DNA of 64,000 nucleotides from Melioribacteraceae bacterium (GCA_021739765.1 JAIPBD010000004.1:124001-188000); one strand, 5' to 3'; positions 15,001-20,560 are shown, counted from the stretch's first letter. Notes: generated by a model from the sequence alone, not told the origin. Program-made: numbers and translations.

Positions 15001-17328
15001 GATATCAAATGGTTGGCAAGCTCGAGCACGATCAAAAATGTTAATATTTATGTTCAAACCGCGATTAGTGATGAAAATTGGGAACCGATTGAAAGATTCT
15101 TAAAAGCTGATACTACAGGTTATACATGGGATATTCAATCGAATGCGACCAACACTGCCCGCATTAAAGTTGAGGATGCTGATAATCCGGCAACAATTTT
15201 TGATGTCAGTGACAGCGTGTTCACAATTAGTCAAATTACACTTACTTTCCCTAAAGGTGGTGAATTCCAAAAATTGCAAATTGGAAAAACTTACGATATT
15301 ACTTGGGAATCGGATTTTATCGAGGGAGTTGAAATTGAATATTCGATCGATTCCGGCAACACATGGAATTTATTAGAAAATTATGAACCCGCAGCATCCG
15401 GCAGATATAGCTGGACAGTTGAAAATACTCCCACCCGGGAAGCACTTGTAAGAATTAGTGATTTCAACTTTTCAAATGTTCACGATATTAGTTCTTCGCC
15501 GTTTACTTTGTCAAGAATTGAGCTCGTTCAACCTAACGAAAGAACAGCTTACCGGGTTAACAGCCAAACAAAAATTAAATGGAGTGTTGAAAATATAGAT
15601 TCGATCCGAATCCAAATTTCAACTGATAATGGTGTAACCTGGCCGATTCTCGAATCCATTCAGAGCGCAAGCGTGGGTGAATACGACTGGACTGTGCCGA
15701 GTGTTGTTTCCAGCACAGCTAAGGTGCGTATAACTGATTTCTATGATCTTAGTATCAATGATGCTTCGGATACTTCTTTTGTGATTGGCGATTATCCTTC
15801 AATTCAAGTAGTAAGGGATATTCAAAGCGATACACTTTTATTTATCTACGAGTTTAATACTCCCGGCGAAACTTTAAGTATTTCCGGATTCGACTATCAA
15901 GTTTCACAGCAGGGAGCTACTTTTAATGGTTTGAGTAGTCTCGTTGGAAACTATTCTAATATTGCTGGTCCGGTTACGGATACGATCAAATGGTCGACAA
16001 AAGGAATAACAACATTAAGTAAGTTTGAAGGACCCGTAAATGTTGATTTTCGATTCCTCTCTAATTTTGATGTAACTTATCCTGTCGCTTTGGATTCTGT
16101 CGGACTCGATAACAGGGCACCAATATTTGATGAAAATTCGATTGTGTTTGAACAACAACCTTATCTGAAAGGATGGAACAGTGTTTCGTCTGAATGGTCA
16201 GCTGCTTCGGATACTTCAAAACCGATAAGGTACTCGATTTCATATTCACGCGATAATGTTTTTGATGAACCTGTTGTTTCAGCTTTTAGAGACAGCTTGG
16301 TTTATACAAATCTCAGAACTTCTACTAATTACAATGTGAAATTGGTAGTCTCGGATGCGCTTGGAAATGAACAATCTTATTTGAAAACTTTCAAAACAAG
16401 GGCTGCGGCTGATTTTGTCGGTACCACCACTGAAAATGTAATTAATGCAGCCGATCTTGCCGCATTTGTGCAATCGTGGAGTATTCCCGATTCAATAAGC
16501 GGTGCGGATATGTATCCTTATACAGATTCAATTCCCACAATATCGGTTGTTGGTGATAATAAACTTGAACTAAATGATTTGTTGGTTTTTGTTGATATGT
16601 GGAATTATTTCCAAGTAAGCGGATTACCAAAATCCTCAACGATATTTGCTCAAAAGGATCTGGAAAGACGTGAACTCGATATTAGGAATTCAGAATCGGT
16701 ATTCGAAATTCCTATGGATTTTGTCTCAGAAAATGATTTAGTGGCGCTTTCATTACAGATTAATTACCCACAAGCCACAATGAAATTTGATTCTTTATTC
16801 TTCGGTTCAAATTTGAAATCCTCGAATGATTTGGCTTTGATTTATAATGATAGTACCGGAGGAAGAGTAACGGTTGATTTTGCGAGTTTTGAAGGGAAAT
16901 TGGATAAAAAATATAAATTTAGTGCTTTAGTCAACTCAAGTTTTGATCGAAACTCTCAATCGGATTCATTGGTTTTACAAATTGTAGGCTATAATTCGAA
17001 TCTTCAGGAGAGTTACAAAAAGTCAATTACTTATGTATTGAACCAAATTCCTAATACTTATGAGTTATATCAAAATTATCCGAATCCTTTCAATCCGACA
17101 ACTGTGATTCAGTACGATTTACCGGAAAATACTAAAGTAGAACTAATTGTTTATGATATCCTGGGTCAGCAAGTTGCAAAACTGCTCGATACGGAACAAA
17201 AAAGTGGAAGATATGAAGTCAAGTTTGATTCTAAATCAATCAGAGGCGGTCTTTCAAGTGGTGTTTATTTGTATAGGTTATCTACTAAGAACTATACGTT
17301 AACTAAAAAAATGATCTTATTGAAATAA
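1..17328 (+). CDS. Giant T9SS-exported repeat protein, 5' end outside window
   Basis: The frame is open from base 1, so the gene starts upstream; the TTG at 88 is internal, because residues before it continue the repeat pattern. At least 5,775 residues are visible. In order: part of one repeat, 56 complete repeats of about 93 residues (136-15786), a beta-rich segment (about 15787-16110), an Fn3-like segment (about 16111-16410), a dockerin-like segment with two half-repeats (about 16432-16611), a cohesin-like segment (about 16620-17040) and a T9SS sorting domain (17059-17325) containing YQNYPNPFNP and ending KKMILLK. The repeats resemble the Kre9/KNH (Ser-Thr-rich, PF10342-type) beta-sandwich: SPNGGE.W near the start, ITW, then YS.DNG..W, W.IP and a closing D.S..FTI. 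They are rich in Ser, Thr and Asn; I saw only one cysteine. Surface or extracellular location is well supported. Adhesion, gliding or sheath roles are inference. The next gene lies in the same direction and is probably co-transcribed. Confidence 0.93.
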   Translation: MSSINASTGSYDYTVPNLPSNQGIIKISNLADPNEFDISDDNFTIGALTLTAPVGGETWQNNNQYTVSWTNTSGIDFINIEYSLDGTNYTTFATNIASSDGSSVFTIPGNASSANAKIRISDAETGTGISDVSNVFTISRFLFISPVSSTAWENGSTQTIQWTASNLNNIDLAYTTNSGTSWVDITSSYDASLGSFNWTIPSGISTTELFLRQRDSNRPTTNVAYSNQFKAGRVTVDTPGGGDKILGGSSYDISWTSSSSISNLQIQYSSNGGTSFSTVSGGGSVDATTPPFSWTVPNVSSTNSRIKIADADGLTINDTSAVFSIATLQVTAPISGGLPAGGSTAITWTNSSNIANVNIEFTLDGTNWTSIANNVSAALGTFNWDIPSGISSSNAQVRISDVTDTEIAATGAAFRIGTVVLDKPEGTDILTANSTYNIEWTATSSVSDVKLEYSTNDGVSYTTISGGSLVEASLGSFNWTIPNLFTTTAKIRISDANASTISDESETFTISTLRISFPSGGEAISTGENIDITWTQSANVSRINLEYSLDSTNYVSIASNIDATLGTFNWTIPGGLSSSGAVIRISDFDNPAVRQLSNSFKFGTVSVSIPDGTEKVFGGGIFRIEWFSSSSISNVRLEYSTDDGANFNNITGGTSVPASQGFFDWTVPSVSTNNARIRISDAAGDQINDTSAAFSIYTLEVTSPNGGEGLRTDIGTNITWNSQNISDIKIEYSTNNGSNWNIINSSVDASLGTFAWTPTISSSQFLIRLSDASNAAYFDVSDSVFKVADIKIVSPNGGETFQANSNQTITWSRSSNITLINLDLSTDNGGSWVNIVSQADATQDSYNFTVSDVATNQALIRISDDGSANITDNSDAAFTIKKLKVVSPNGGSTYLAGSNTNITWSNAGVDTVLIEYTTNSGLSWNTISTVPATPSSFTWNIPNAPTNELLVRVSDNSTAPSEIVDISDNSSVIKSIVITSPNGGESFEVRTNQTITWDSHPDLNTLRLEYSVNSGNWQLISTGVSADAGTYNWTIPNVISSNVRVRAIDEDNTTAIDTTDGTFSVGSLSLASPQGNARLQAGESFNIAWTTISSISNVKLEYSIDNGATYTEIVASVTASDESYTWSVPTTPTSQGKIKISDVDAPSVFSETQVPFTIAQIAIQSPNGGEVVKVNDSYQIGWSVANISNIEIDYSLNNGTSWNSIADNYDATLGVIDWTANSTSQTALIRIMDSSDSTIVDQSDLTFKILRLDITSPIGGEEWMVGNQNQITWNSSGISNVKIEYSSNSGTSWNSIIASTNAATGAYNWTLPSISSQTVLVRLSDVDNPTIQDSSDAEFLVGDIDITSPLTGAFLQSGSLTDIEWTASSSIGNVKIEYRENETAAWQTIVSSYNASLGTIEWRIPGALSTTEARIKLTHTLNGSEIADSTGLFTVNSLQLLSPNSGEFLQAGTTESITWSSSNVANLRIEYATDVVNPSWNIIVNSYPAGGGSYSWNVPSNLSADSALIRITDVANTDIQAQSDGAFQIGWIKVNSPTLTDVWQSSTQKNITWNTSNSVQNVRIEYSLDNGSNWNVISSSVSAALGSYTWTIPSSLSSSTGLIRISDASSNFEITDNSDNFSLVFINLTQPNGSQNWQEGSTHNINWAASDLVTNLDIDYSTNAGSTWNSIDTDVLANSGVYSWTLPSPLTSTQALIRLTDSDNATVSDQSDAVFTISSLSLTSPLGGEKWKAGGTESITWSSSNITNVKLEYSDDNGLSWNSIVNRLSASLGTYDWTIPSIASNQTKIRITSAADATIADSSNVFSVSSIAILSPNGGEEFQAGAQTSITWSSSIISTVNLFYSTDNGANWNTIVNNFAAAGGSYDWMIPSGISSASAKVKIEDTANNSVTDSSDAVFTIGNLVLTSPSGGDHLQASKSATITWNSENISNIKIEYSLDNGTSWNNIASSVAAALGTYEWSIDAVSSNQALVRLSSTTNATISDQSSVFKISLLSLTSPAGAEVWQSGSTKNITWTSSQISNVKLEYSTNSGSTWNSIINSTGAASGSYSWTLPSASSVNSLVRISDVSNPSILDSSSSVFTIGSMSITSPNGGEKWQSGSEKTITWSSANIGNITLQYSSDNGSNWNTISTNVSSSLGSFNWTIPDFSSNQVSVRLFSESDQSLTDNSDALFTVSKLSLTSPNGGENWQSGSTKAITWESGQVSNVSLSYSTNNGSSWNSIVNNVAANTGSYSWTLPSLSTSNAKIRIIDVSDNSIRDSSSAVFVIGSLSLTSPAGGEKWQSESSKSITWTSSNIVNVKIEYSIDNGSNWSTVINTIDASLGKYDWILPDVFSTQAKVRISSVNDSTLNDESPILTVSKLALNSPVGGEILQAGSVKAITWSSGAISNVAIDYSTNQGGTWNQISTSVSAALGTLNWTVPSSATSNALVRIHDVSDASIKDSSSTTFTIAAISLTSPSGGEVYQSGDTEVISWTSSNVTSLKIDFSSDNGSTWQNIISSVSANLGSYSWEIDDFSSANTLVRISSTVDTSFNDVSPIFTVKKLDLTSPNGAELLQTGATKSITWTSGQVNNINISYSVDGGVIWNQIAANYLASNNSYLWTVPSINSTNALIKIVDATNNAIADSSASAFTIGSLSVTSPAGGEVWQSGSTEDITWSSINMNSVKIEYSTNNGANWSEIIGSVSASLGKYSWTIPDFASNISKIRISSVTSPTVKSESNLFTVGKLSLTSPNGGENWEALSSHAITWSSNDISNIDLAYSLDNGQNWTTIVANLSAALGTYTWNIPDTASATTLVRISDSNNSTVRDSSTGTFSISRITFTNPISGSKFRTGTERNITWNAENLSSLKLEYSTNNGTSWNVIINSVTASSGSYTWSIPGDAGSTQARIRASSINDATISETSDLFTITELTLTSPDGAEKYQSESTQSITWSSTNITNLNLFYSDDNGTSWNQIAVNVQASTGSYNWAIPAGVGSTQMLVKLVDANDNTVEDVSNNAFTVANLVVNSPLSGTKLQSGTDATITWTSENTGNLKIEYSLDNGSSWTTIINSINETLGQYVWTLPDSIPSNQSQIRVSAVSDPSFFDVSDVFTVTYLGLTSPIGSERWQVGTQQNITWNSDFINQVNLYYSLDDGQNWNQIAGNVTATNSTYAWNIPSALAATSDARVKISDASQTSISDSSGASFTIGSLLLTSPIGGEKLQSGKDFDIEWSGNKTLDAIKIEYSLNGGGSWVSVQSGVTASVGKFTWTLPDTFSNTARVRITDIEKNNLVSSSADFTIARLAITSPTGGEYWQGGTVKNITWQSNQINNIKLELSVDDGASWSVLGNPSQSAANKSYSWNINSTLSSQNSLIRISDVDQISISDTINNPFVVGNIVVSNPNGGEIIQSGSTYGINWTNTASIENVKIEYSTDGGSSFGIVVNSTPADNSYDWNVPTNISTDQAILRITDAASSGGIVDTSDNRFTISSLMVTSPIGGESFKVGSNQNIEWTASTNITQIKLEYFTSNNGWQLISNNVAANLGTFNWTVPSDPSDSVEIRISNVANLSVSDQTDNKFRISDVSLTAPTGGEKWQVLKPREIRWTNTSNVDQVDLYYSVNGGSTWNLIESNLAAATGKYDWRLPDQTTSTGFIKIADSESSDEVIDTNVTAFVISRLLLTSPVAEASWVAGDTKIIKWNSSSDISAVALEYSVNSGATWNSINDSVNAASAQYSWNIPNSLPNGQIFIKVNDFDNSELADTTNVITIISPSLALVTPNGGEFIKAGANYNITWNSSSDITNLKLEYTTNSGSNWNVIENTIAASSGSYSWNVPPTLSSTNTKLRIRDAVNTFVLDTSSTSFKVGWVQLVTPNGGEHWQASSSQDIIWNHSSSVQNVRIEYSTNNGSSWTLLETSYPADSNKINWDISNISTSTGLVRISDANSSLAIDDISEANFTVSLIQLSLPNGGEEIKSGTDYLIKWTNSPDITNIDLLYSLDGGTSYQTLVSNIDASVGEYNWTLPTNISSAQALIRVRDFNSPLVRDASDAIFDIKRLSITTPIGGETWQVFTNQTITWTAGNVQKINIEYSTNNGSNWVKVADSITASIGSYNWNVPNSVTEAARLRLSDISNSNIAAVSDSFTIFNPSISITSPTGGEHWKAGSNHKITWTSALVNSVKIEFSADSGSTWQLLTSSFPADSSYNWAISDNIETDQALIKVTDVANEHIVDSSSTIFAISKINLTSPIAGEYWNSGRVKKITWQSSPAITGVRIQYSTDAGQNWLTISGANNVNGATGQFNWDIPDFLSTSVGRIRVMSSADTSLQDVINGDLFLGWVKMTDPNGGEVIQEGKNYTLKWTNSNIVSSVRFDLIDGRNNQIIETFSDTSTQSGGSSVYQFPSNLLTDSVIIRVSDLSSDLNIVDSSDAFFTVASLNVVAPALDDTWEAGKQQTIQWSHSSEVNTIDIEFSRNNGSTWEVIASNVNADDVTFNWTPSIDIFSDNCLIRLKDVTNANITNASDRFNIFKPFVDLSYPNGGERLLAGTVDTLRWTSSFASVLRLELSTDGGNTWADTLSTTVSAADSSYIWSIPPGLASNTLRFKLTDISNANVRDVSLSNFAVGSLALTSPNGGENWQAGKSNSISWTNSSNVDVVNIYYTTEQNPVDSNWILLGTNVTADAQIYNWNINENVNSTTASVKIVESVQNSKIESVSDNIFTISRLNLVAPNGGEFWAGGSPQTIKWISSDNVNSVHIDFSTDNGQTYSRLFSSVSAALGEISWNVPSSLFSDSIFVKIYDANNVNIADESDNKFSIGSINIVTFTSNEKILEGELKRLEWEYTTNIKRVDIHYRLADGVWRQVILNYPADSSYYNWVVPFTPSDSNYIRIRNSANFAFSDTSDAPFTIARLNLSTPNGGQVWKTGNINDIQWESEFISNVELHYTTDTTPVPSNWVAITRSAWPADSTTYHWSVTDELSKASPNYRVRIRDIDFPSIQKISDNNFTMSYIKVLQPNGINGQQIGTEYDIKWLASSSTIKNVNIYVQTAISDENWEPIERFLKADTTGYTWDIQSNATNTARIKVEDADNPATIFDVSDSVFTISQITLTFPKGGEFQKLQIGKTYDITWESDFIEGVEIEYSIDSGNTWNLLENYEPAASGRYSWTVENTPTREALVRISDFNFSNVHDISSSPFTLSRIELVQPNERTAYRVNSQTKIKWSVENIDSIRIQISTDNGVTWPILESIQSASVGEYDWTVPSVVSSTAKVRITDFYDLSINDASDTSFVIGDYPSIQVVRDIQSDTLLFIYEFNTPGETLSISGFDYQVSQQGATFNGLSSLVGNYSNIAGPVTDTIKWSTKGITTLSKFEGPVNVDFRFLSNFDVTYPVALDSVGLDNRAPIFDENSIVFEQQPYLKGWNSVSSEWSAASDTSKPIRYSISYSRDNVFDEPVVSAFRDSLVYTNLRTSTNYNVKLVVSDALGNEQSYLKTFKTRAAADFVGTTTENVINAADLAAFVQSWSIPDSISGADMYPYTDSIPTISVVGDNKLELNDLLVFVDMWNYFQVSGLPKSSTIFAQKDLERRELDIRNSESVFEIPMDFVSENDLVALSLQINYPQATMKFDSLFFGSNLKSSNDLALIYNDSTGGRVTVDFASFEGKLDKKYKFSALVNSSFDRNSQSDSLVLQIVGYNSNLQESYKKSITYVLNQIPNTYELYQNYPNPFNPTTVIQYDLPENTKVELIVYDILGQQVAKLLDTEQKSGRYEVKFDSKSIRGGLSSGVYLYRLSTKNYTLTKKMILLK
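136..15786 (+). repeat. 56 tandem Kre9/KNH-like protein repeats (~280 bp each)
   Basis: I divided the translated frame by eye into 56 complete units. Each begins with a short strand such as GSLSLTSPNGGE and ends with a strand such as DSSDAVFTI. The 15,651 bp divided by 56 gives about 279.5 bp (93 residues) per unit. Unit length varies only slightly: units 41, 46, 47, 49, 50 and 53 are a few residues longer. Similarity is clear in protein but weak in DNA, because synonymous sites are scrambled between units. Unit limits are approximate to a few residues. Confidence 0.9.
5152..9564 (+). repeat. Two-domain (A/B) higher-order repeat, 8 pairs
   Basis: Within repeats 19-34 of the giant protein, odd and even units differ consistently. 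Odd units tend to carry IEYS or LEYS in the middle and RISS, RLSS or RVSA before the last strand. Even units tend to carry LFYS, LSYS, IDYS, ISYS, LAYS or LYYS in the middle and RI.D or K(I/L).D followed by DSS before the last strand. This gives a period of about 184 residues (about 552 bp), so the block probably grew by copying a two-domain unit. Repeats outside the block do not follow this alternation clearly. Confidence 0.65.
16432..16611 (+). other. Dockerin-like segment of giant protein
   Basis: Two similar half-repeats, each with a pattern like N.(I/L)..(A/N)DL..FV..W, lie about 40 residues apart: one around 16432-16479 and one around 16549-16611. Spacing, the paired DL..F helices and the position before a cohesin-like segment recall type I dockerin modules. 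The calcium loops are not canonical (no clean D.N.DG), so the call rests on layout more than on key residues. Confidence 0.45.
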
Positions 17329-17363
17329 GAACTTTAGGTAATAACATGATTACTGGAAGTTTA

Positions 17364-18209
17364 ATGAATAAAATTAAACTAAGCATATTGATTCTCTCTT
17401 CACTAATCGCGACCGCGTGCGATTCATCTGTAGGTGTGTCTAATCCACCGCCTCTGTTGCAGCTTATTAAAGCTCCTGAAGAGGGTGAAATTCTCACGGA
17501 GAACTTTGTAACGTTTGGCTGGAAAGGTTCTGACGATAAATTCGTTTTTGAATATGAACTTTATACTTTTGATGAAGACAATGCGAAGGAAGAGTATAGC
17601 GGAAGGTTGCTAGGAAATAATATAACGGAAGTGACCTTCGAGGATTTGGATGAAGGGAAATACCAGTTTTGGATTAGGGGTACTTCATCAACCATACCCA
17701 AACCGCAGGAAAAAACCAGAAATTTTGAAGTTGATGCGCTTCAGGGTTCTTCAATTATGTTTTTTAAAACTACGACAAGAATGGAAAAAGATGATACTTC
17801 TTCAATTGGAATTCGTATGGAAGAAGTTGATAGTTTAGAAAGTTTCAAACTTACGATTAGTTTCGATCAACGGATTTTAACATTGATTTCAGTTGAAGGG
17901 GGAGATGTTACTAAACAACAAAACATTGAGCAAATAATTACACCTGACTTAAGCGGGAATAATTTAGCCATACTCAACGATGCGAATTCCAGAGGACGGG
18001 TTGTTGTTTATTCGGCATTCTTACGTGGTGGAAACTCTGCAAATTATAAAGGAGTTCCAGTGACATCCGCTGAACTTCTAAAACTCAAGTTTGTTGGAAA
18101 ATCAACCGGTATTTCAGTTCTTTCATTTCCATTAATCGAGATGAGGAATGTGGATCGTAGCCTTATCGAAGTTACGAATCCCAGAACGGCTTTTGTGACC
18201 GTGGAATAA
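17364..18209 (+). CDS. Lipoprotein with cohesin-like domain
   Basis: The protein is 281 residues. I chose the ATG at 17364 over the in-frame ATG at 17346 because it follows GGAAG at a good distance and gives a compact lipoprotein signal: basic MNKIK, a hydrophobic core, then ATAC with Cys at residue 19. Residues about 35-125 look like an Fn3-type beta sandwich. Residues about 130-281 match the cohesin pattern, with a paired-strand start, a SFDQRILTLISVEGG stretch like the family's YDP..L segment, and a closing L.LKF strand. The gene starts 36 bp after the giant repeat gene and precedes a strong terminator, so the two are likely one transcript. A role as outer-membrane partner of the giant protein is inference; it could instead be an independent carbohydrate- or matrix-binding lipoprotein. 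Confidence 0.75.
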   Translation: MNKIKLSILILSSLIATACDSSVGVSNPPPLLQLIKAPEEGEILTENFVTFGWKGSDDKFVFEYELYTFDEDNAKEEYSGRLLGNNITEVTFEDLDEGKYQFWIRGTSSTIPKPQEKTRNFEVDALQGSSIMFFKTTTRMEKDDTSSIGIRMEEVDSLESFKLTISFDQRILTLISVEGGDVTKQQNIEQIITPDLSGNNLAILNDANSRGRVVVYSAFLRGGNSANYKGVPVTSAELLKLKFVGKSTGISVLSFPLIEMRNVDRSLIEVTNPRTAFVTVE

Positions 18210-18227
18210 TCAAAAAGTATTTCAGCT

Positions 18228-18264
18228 AAAAGGGATTATTGTGAAATAATCCCTTTTTCTTTTT
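18228..18264 (+). terminator. Rho-independent terminator
   Basis: A perfect 13-bp stem (18228-18240 with 18245-18257, core GGGATTATT/AATAATCCC) closes a 4-base loop and is followed by a T-rich run. It lies 19 bp after the lipoprotein stop and ends the giant-protein transcript. The A-rich 5' arm means it could also work in the opposite direction. Confidence 0.88.
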
Positions 18265-18279
18265 AAACAGTTTGTTATG

Positions 18280-18308
18280 TTGAATAACCCAAATCGACTA
18301 TTTATATT
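18280..18308 (+). promoter_or_regulatory. Candidate sigma-70-type promoter for purC
   Basis: TTGAAT (18280-18285), a 17-bp spacer, then TATATT (18303-18308). It lies between the terminator and the purC start at 18332, leaving a short leader with GAAGAG as a possible ribosome site. The same layout recurs before the 36325 gene and before clpC. Confidence 0.5.
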
Positions 18309-18331
18309 TGATTTTACAATAGAAGAGCGCG

Positions 18332-19228
18332 ATGAATACTGATATAATCCTTAATACAAATTTTGATGATTTGAAATTATTCAGAAAAGGTAAAGTTAGA
18401 GAACTGTATGATCTCAACGATTCTTTTTTAATCGTTTCTTCAGACAGAATTTCTGCTTTTGATGTTATCATGAATGATGGGATTCCTGAAAAGGGAAAAG
18501 TCCTCACACAAATTTCAAAATTCTGGTTTGATCTAACTAGTGATATAGTTTCAAATCATGTTATCACATGCGACACGTCTGAATTCCCTGATGAAATTCA
18601 AAAGTACTCGGAAATATTGAGCGGAAGGTCGATGCTCGTAAAAAAGGCTGAGATGATTCCAATCGAATGCGTAGTGAGAGGGTATATTTCAGGATCGGGT
18701 TGGAACGATTATTTGGCAACCGGTAAAATATGTGGAATTGAACTACCAAGCGGTCTGCAAGAATCTGAAAAATTACCTCAAATAATATTTACACCGGCAA
18801 CTAAAGCCGAAATCGGCGATCACGATCAGAATATTTCTTCTGAAGAGGCAATCGGTATAATTGGTAAAGAAACTTTTGACAAAGTGAAAAATTACAGCAT
18901 CTCAATTTATAAAAGAGCTTTTGAGTACGCATTTAAAAAAGGTATTATAATTGCTGATACAAAAATGGAGTTTGGATTCTACGAAGGAGAAATAATCTTA
19001 ATCGATGAATTATTAACACCCGATTCTTCAAGATTTTGGCCATTGGATTCGTATCAAATTGGAAAAGCACAAAATAGTTATGATAAACAATACGTTCGGG
19101 ACTATCTTTTATCGGTTAATTTTAACAAACAACCGCCTCCGCCAAAATTACCTCCTGACGTAATCGAAAATACCAGAAAAAAATATACAGAAGCGCTTGT
19201 TAAACTTACTAAAAACGGAGTTGTGTGA
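18332..19228 (+). CDS. purC: Phosphoribosylaminoimidazole-succinocarboxamide synthase
   Basis: SAICAR synthase joins aspartate to CAIR using ATP, in the cytoplasmic purine pathway. At 298 residues it is the longer form found in several non-enterobacterial lineages. It shows the N-terminal [11 protein letters not shown] loop, SSDRISAFD, the [13 protein letters not shown] signature and the IADTKMEFG signature with [13 protein letters not shown]. The stop at 19226-19228 abuts the next start. purD and guaB lie downstream on the same strand, but with unrelated genes between, so the purine genes are grouped loosely rather than as one operon. Confidence 0.97.
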   Translation: MNTDIILNTNFDDLKLFRKGKVRELYDLNDSFLIVSSDRISAFDVIMNDGIPEKGKVLTQISKFWFDLTSDIVSNHVITCDTSEFPDEIQKYSEILSGRSMLVKKAEMIPIECVVRGYISGSGWNDYLATGKICGIELPSGLQESEKLPQIIFTPATKAEIGDHDQNISSEEAIGIIGKETFDKVKNYSISIYKRAFEYAFKKGIIIADTKMEFGFYEGEIILIDELLTPDSSRFWPLDSYQIGKAQNSYDKQYVRDYLLSVNFNKQPPPPKLPPDVIENTRKKYTEALVKLTKNGVV

Positions 19229-19519
19229 GTGCTTCCACAAAAAGTAAATATTAAAGATAAAATAATGCTCGAACTTGTTTGGGATGATGGGAGCACGACG
19301 CATAACAACTTGGCTAAACTCAGGAAAAATTGTCCTTGCGCCATTTGTAAGTCCGAAAAGGACAAAAACGGCTCGAATTATATTCCAATTTTGTCAGGTC
19401 CGCAGATAAGAATCAAAAATATCCAAATGGTTGGGCATTATGCTTTTAATTTAGTTTGGGAAGATGGTCATAATACAGGTATTTATGAGTTCAATTTCTT
19501 AAAAAACATCTCCGATTAA
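19229..19519 (+). CDS. DUF971 family small protein
   Basis: This 96-residue protein starts with GTG directly after the purC stop. It has the DUF971 / gamma-butyrobetaine hydroxylase N-terminal-like fold pattern: LVWDDGS, then a CPCAIC cluster, and FNLVWEDGHNTGIYEF near the end. Homologous domains occur alone in bacteria and are linked to iron-sulfur or metal handling, but no firm function is known to me. The three closely set cysteines may bind a metal. Tight packing between purC and pgsA suggests co-transcription. Confidence 0.8.
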   Translation: MLPQKVNIKDKIMLELVWDDGSTTHNNLAKLRKNCPCAICKSEKDKNGSNYIPILSGPQIRIKNIQMVGHYAFNLVWEDGHNTGIYEFNFLKNISD

Positions 19520-19521
19520 TC

Positions 19522-20112
19522 ATGCTGCTCCCAAATCAATTAACCATTTTACGAATCATACTTACACCGGTATTTTTATACTTTTTCCTTTCGGATGATA
19601 TTTTATTTAAACAGATCGGAGTGTTGGTATTTATTATAGCCGCATTAACCGATTGGTACGATGGATGGTTAGCGAGAAAATTTAATTACATAACGGATTG
19701 GGGAAAATTTATGGATCCCTTAGCCGATAAAATTCTGACATCCGCTGCATTTTTCGCGTTTGTTTACTTAGGAATTCTTGAATTATGGATGGTTATTGTA
19801 ATTGTAATACGGGATTTTTTAATTACAATTTTAAGAATATATTCCGAATACAATGAAAAACCGATCGTTACAAGTAAACTCGCAAAATGGAAAACTTTTA
19901 TTCAAATGACTTTTCTCTATTATCTTATTACGATTTATGCATTGCTGACGGTTGAATTTTTTACTGTTAATTATGCTTATTTGTTCGATTTATTAATGAA
20001 TAGACAATTGATTTATTTTTCAATGCTGTTGGTCACCATTATTACTATTTGGTCGGGTATCAATTATTTGGTTAGGAATAAAGATTCTTTGAATAACAAT
20101 GGCAACAACTAA
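19522..20112 (+). CDS. pgsA: CDP-diacylglycerol-glycerol-3-phosphate 3-phosphatidyltransferase
   Basis: The 196-residue integral membrane enzyme makes phosphatidylglycerol phosphate from CDP-diacylglycerol. The CDP-alcohol phosphotransferase motif is complete: DG..AR (residues 47-52), then G, then D...D in WGKFMDPLADK. Several hydrophobic segments follow. Its end overlaps the start of pgpA by 14 bp, so successive enzymes of phosphatidylglycerol synthesis are translationally coupled. Confidence 0.95.
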   Translation: MLLPNQLTILRIILTPVFLYFFLSDDILFKQIGVLVFIIAALTDWYDGWLARKFNYITDWGKFMDPLADKILTSAAFFAFVYLGILELWMVIVIVIRDFLITILRIYSEYNEKPIVTSKLAKWKTFIQMTFLYYLITIYALLTVEFFTVNYAYLFDLLMNRQLIYFSMLLVTIITIWSGINYLVRNKDSLNNNGNN

Positions 20113-20560
20113 AATGAATTTTTTTGAAAAACTGATTGGCTCCGGGATTTACACCGGATATTCACCAATCGCCTCCGGAACGGTGGGGAGCATTGCGGCA
20201 ACACTAATTTATCTTATACCGGGATTTGAAAATCCTGCGTTCTTGATTGGTGCTTCAGCATTTGTTTTACTTATTGGTGTCCCGATTGCAACAAAATTCG
20301 AGGCAGTTTACGGGAAAGATCCTTCGGAATGCACAATCGATGAGTTCGGAGGAACCTGGATTTCACTGTTATTCATCCCCAAAGTCTGGTGGATTATCGG
20401 AATCACATTCGTGATTTGGCGTATATTAGATATTTTAAAACCCTTCCCGGCAGGAATGATTGAGAAAATAAATGGCGGTTGGGGAATTATGTTAGATGAT
20501 TATGTTGCCGGTTTTTATACTTTTATTATTATGCAGATTTTACTTTACATTTTATACTAA
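20099..20560 (+). CDS. pgpA: Phosphatidylglycerophosphatase A
   Basis: This 153-residue membrane protein dephosphorylates phosphatidylglycerol phosphate, the step after PgsA. It has the family's SGIYTGYSPIASGTVGS start, TIDEFGGTW (acidic active-site region), the W.ILDILKPFP segment and LDDYVAGFY near the C-terminus. It overlaps pgsA by 14 bp. Confidence 0.95.
   Translation: MATTKMNFFEKLIGSGIYTGYSPIASGTVGSIAATLIYLIPGFENPAFLIGASAFVLLIGVPIATKFEAVYGKDPSECTIDEFGGTWISLLFIPKVWWIIGITFVIWRILDILKPFPAGMIEKINGGWGIMLDDYVAGFYTFIIMQILLYILY

Noticed and set aside
136-15786. CRISPR array or DNA satellite
   Set aside because: The period is about 280 bp, is in frame throughout and is conserved in protein rather than DNA. 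It is a coding repeat.
18265-18331. Purine riboswitch before purC
   Set aside because: The region is too short and contains a plain promoter layout, with no three-way junction pattern.
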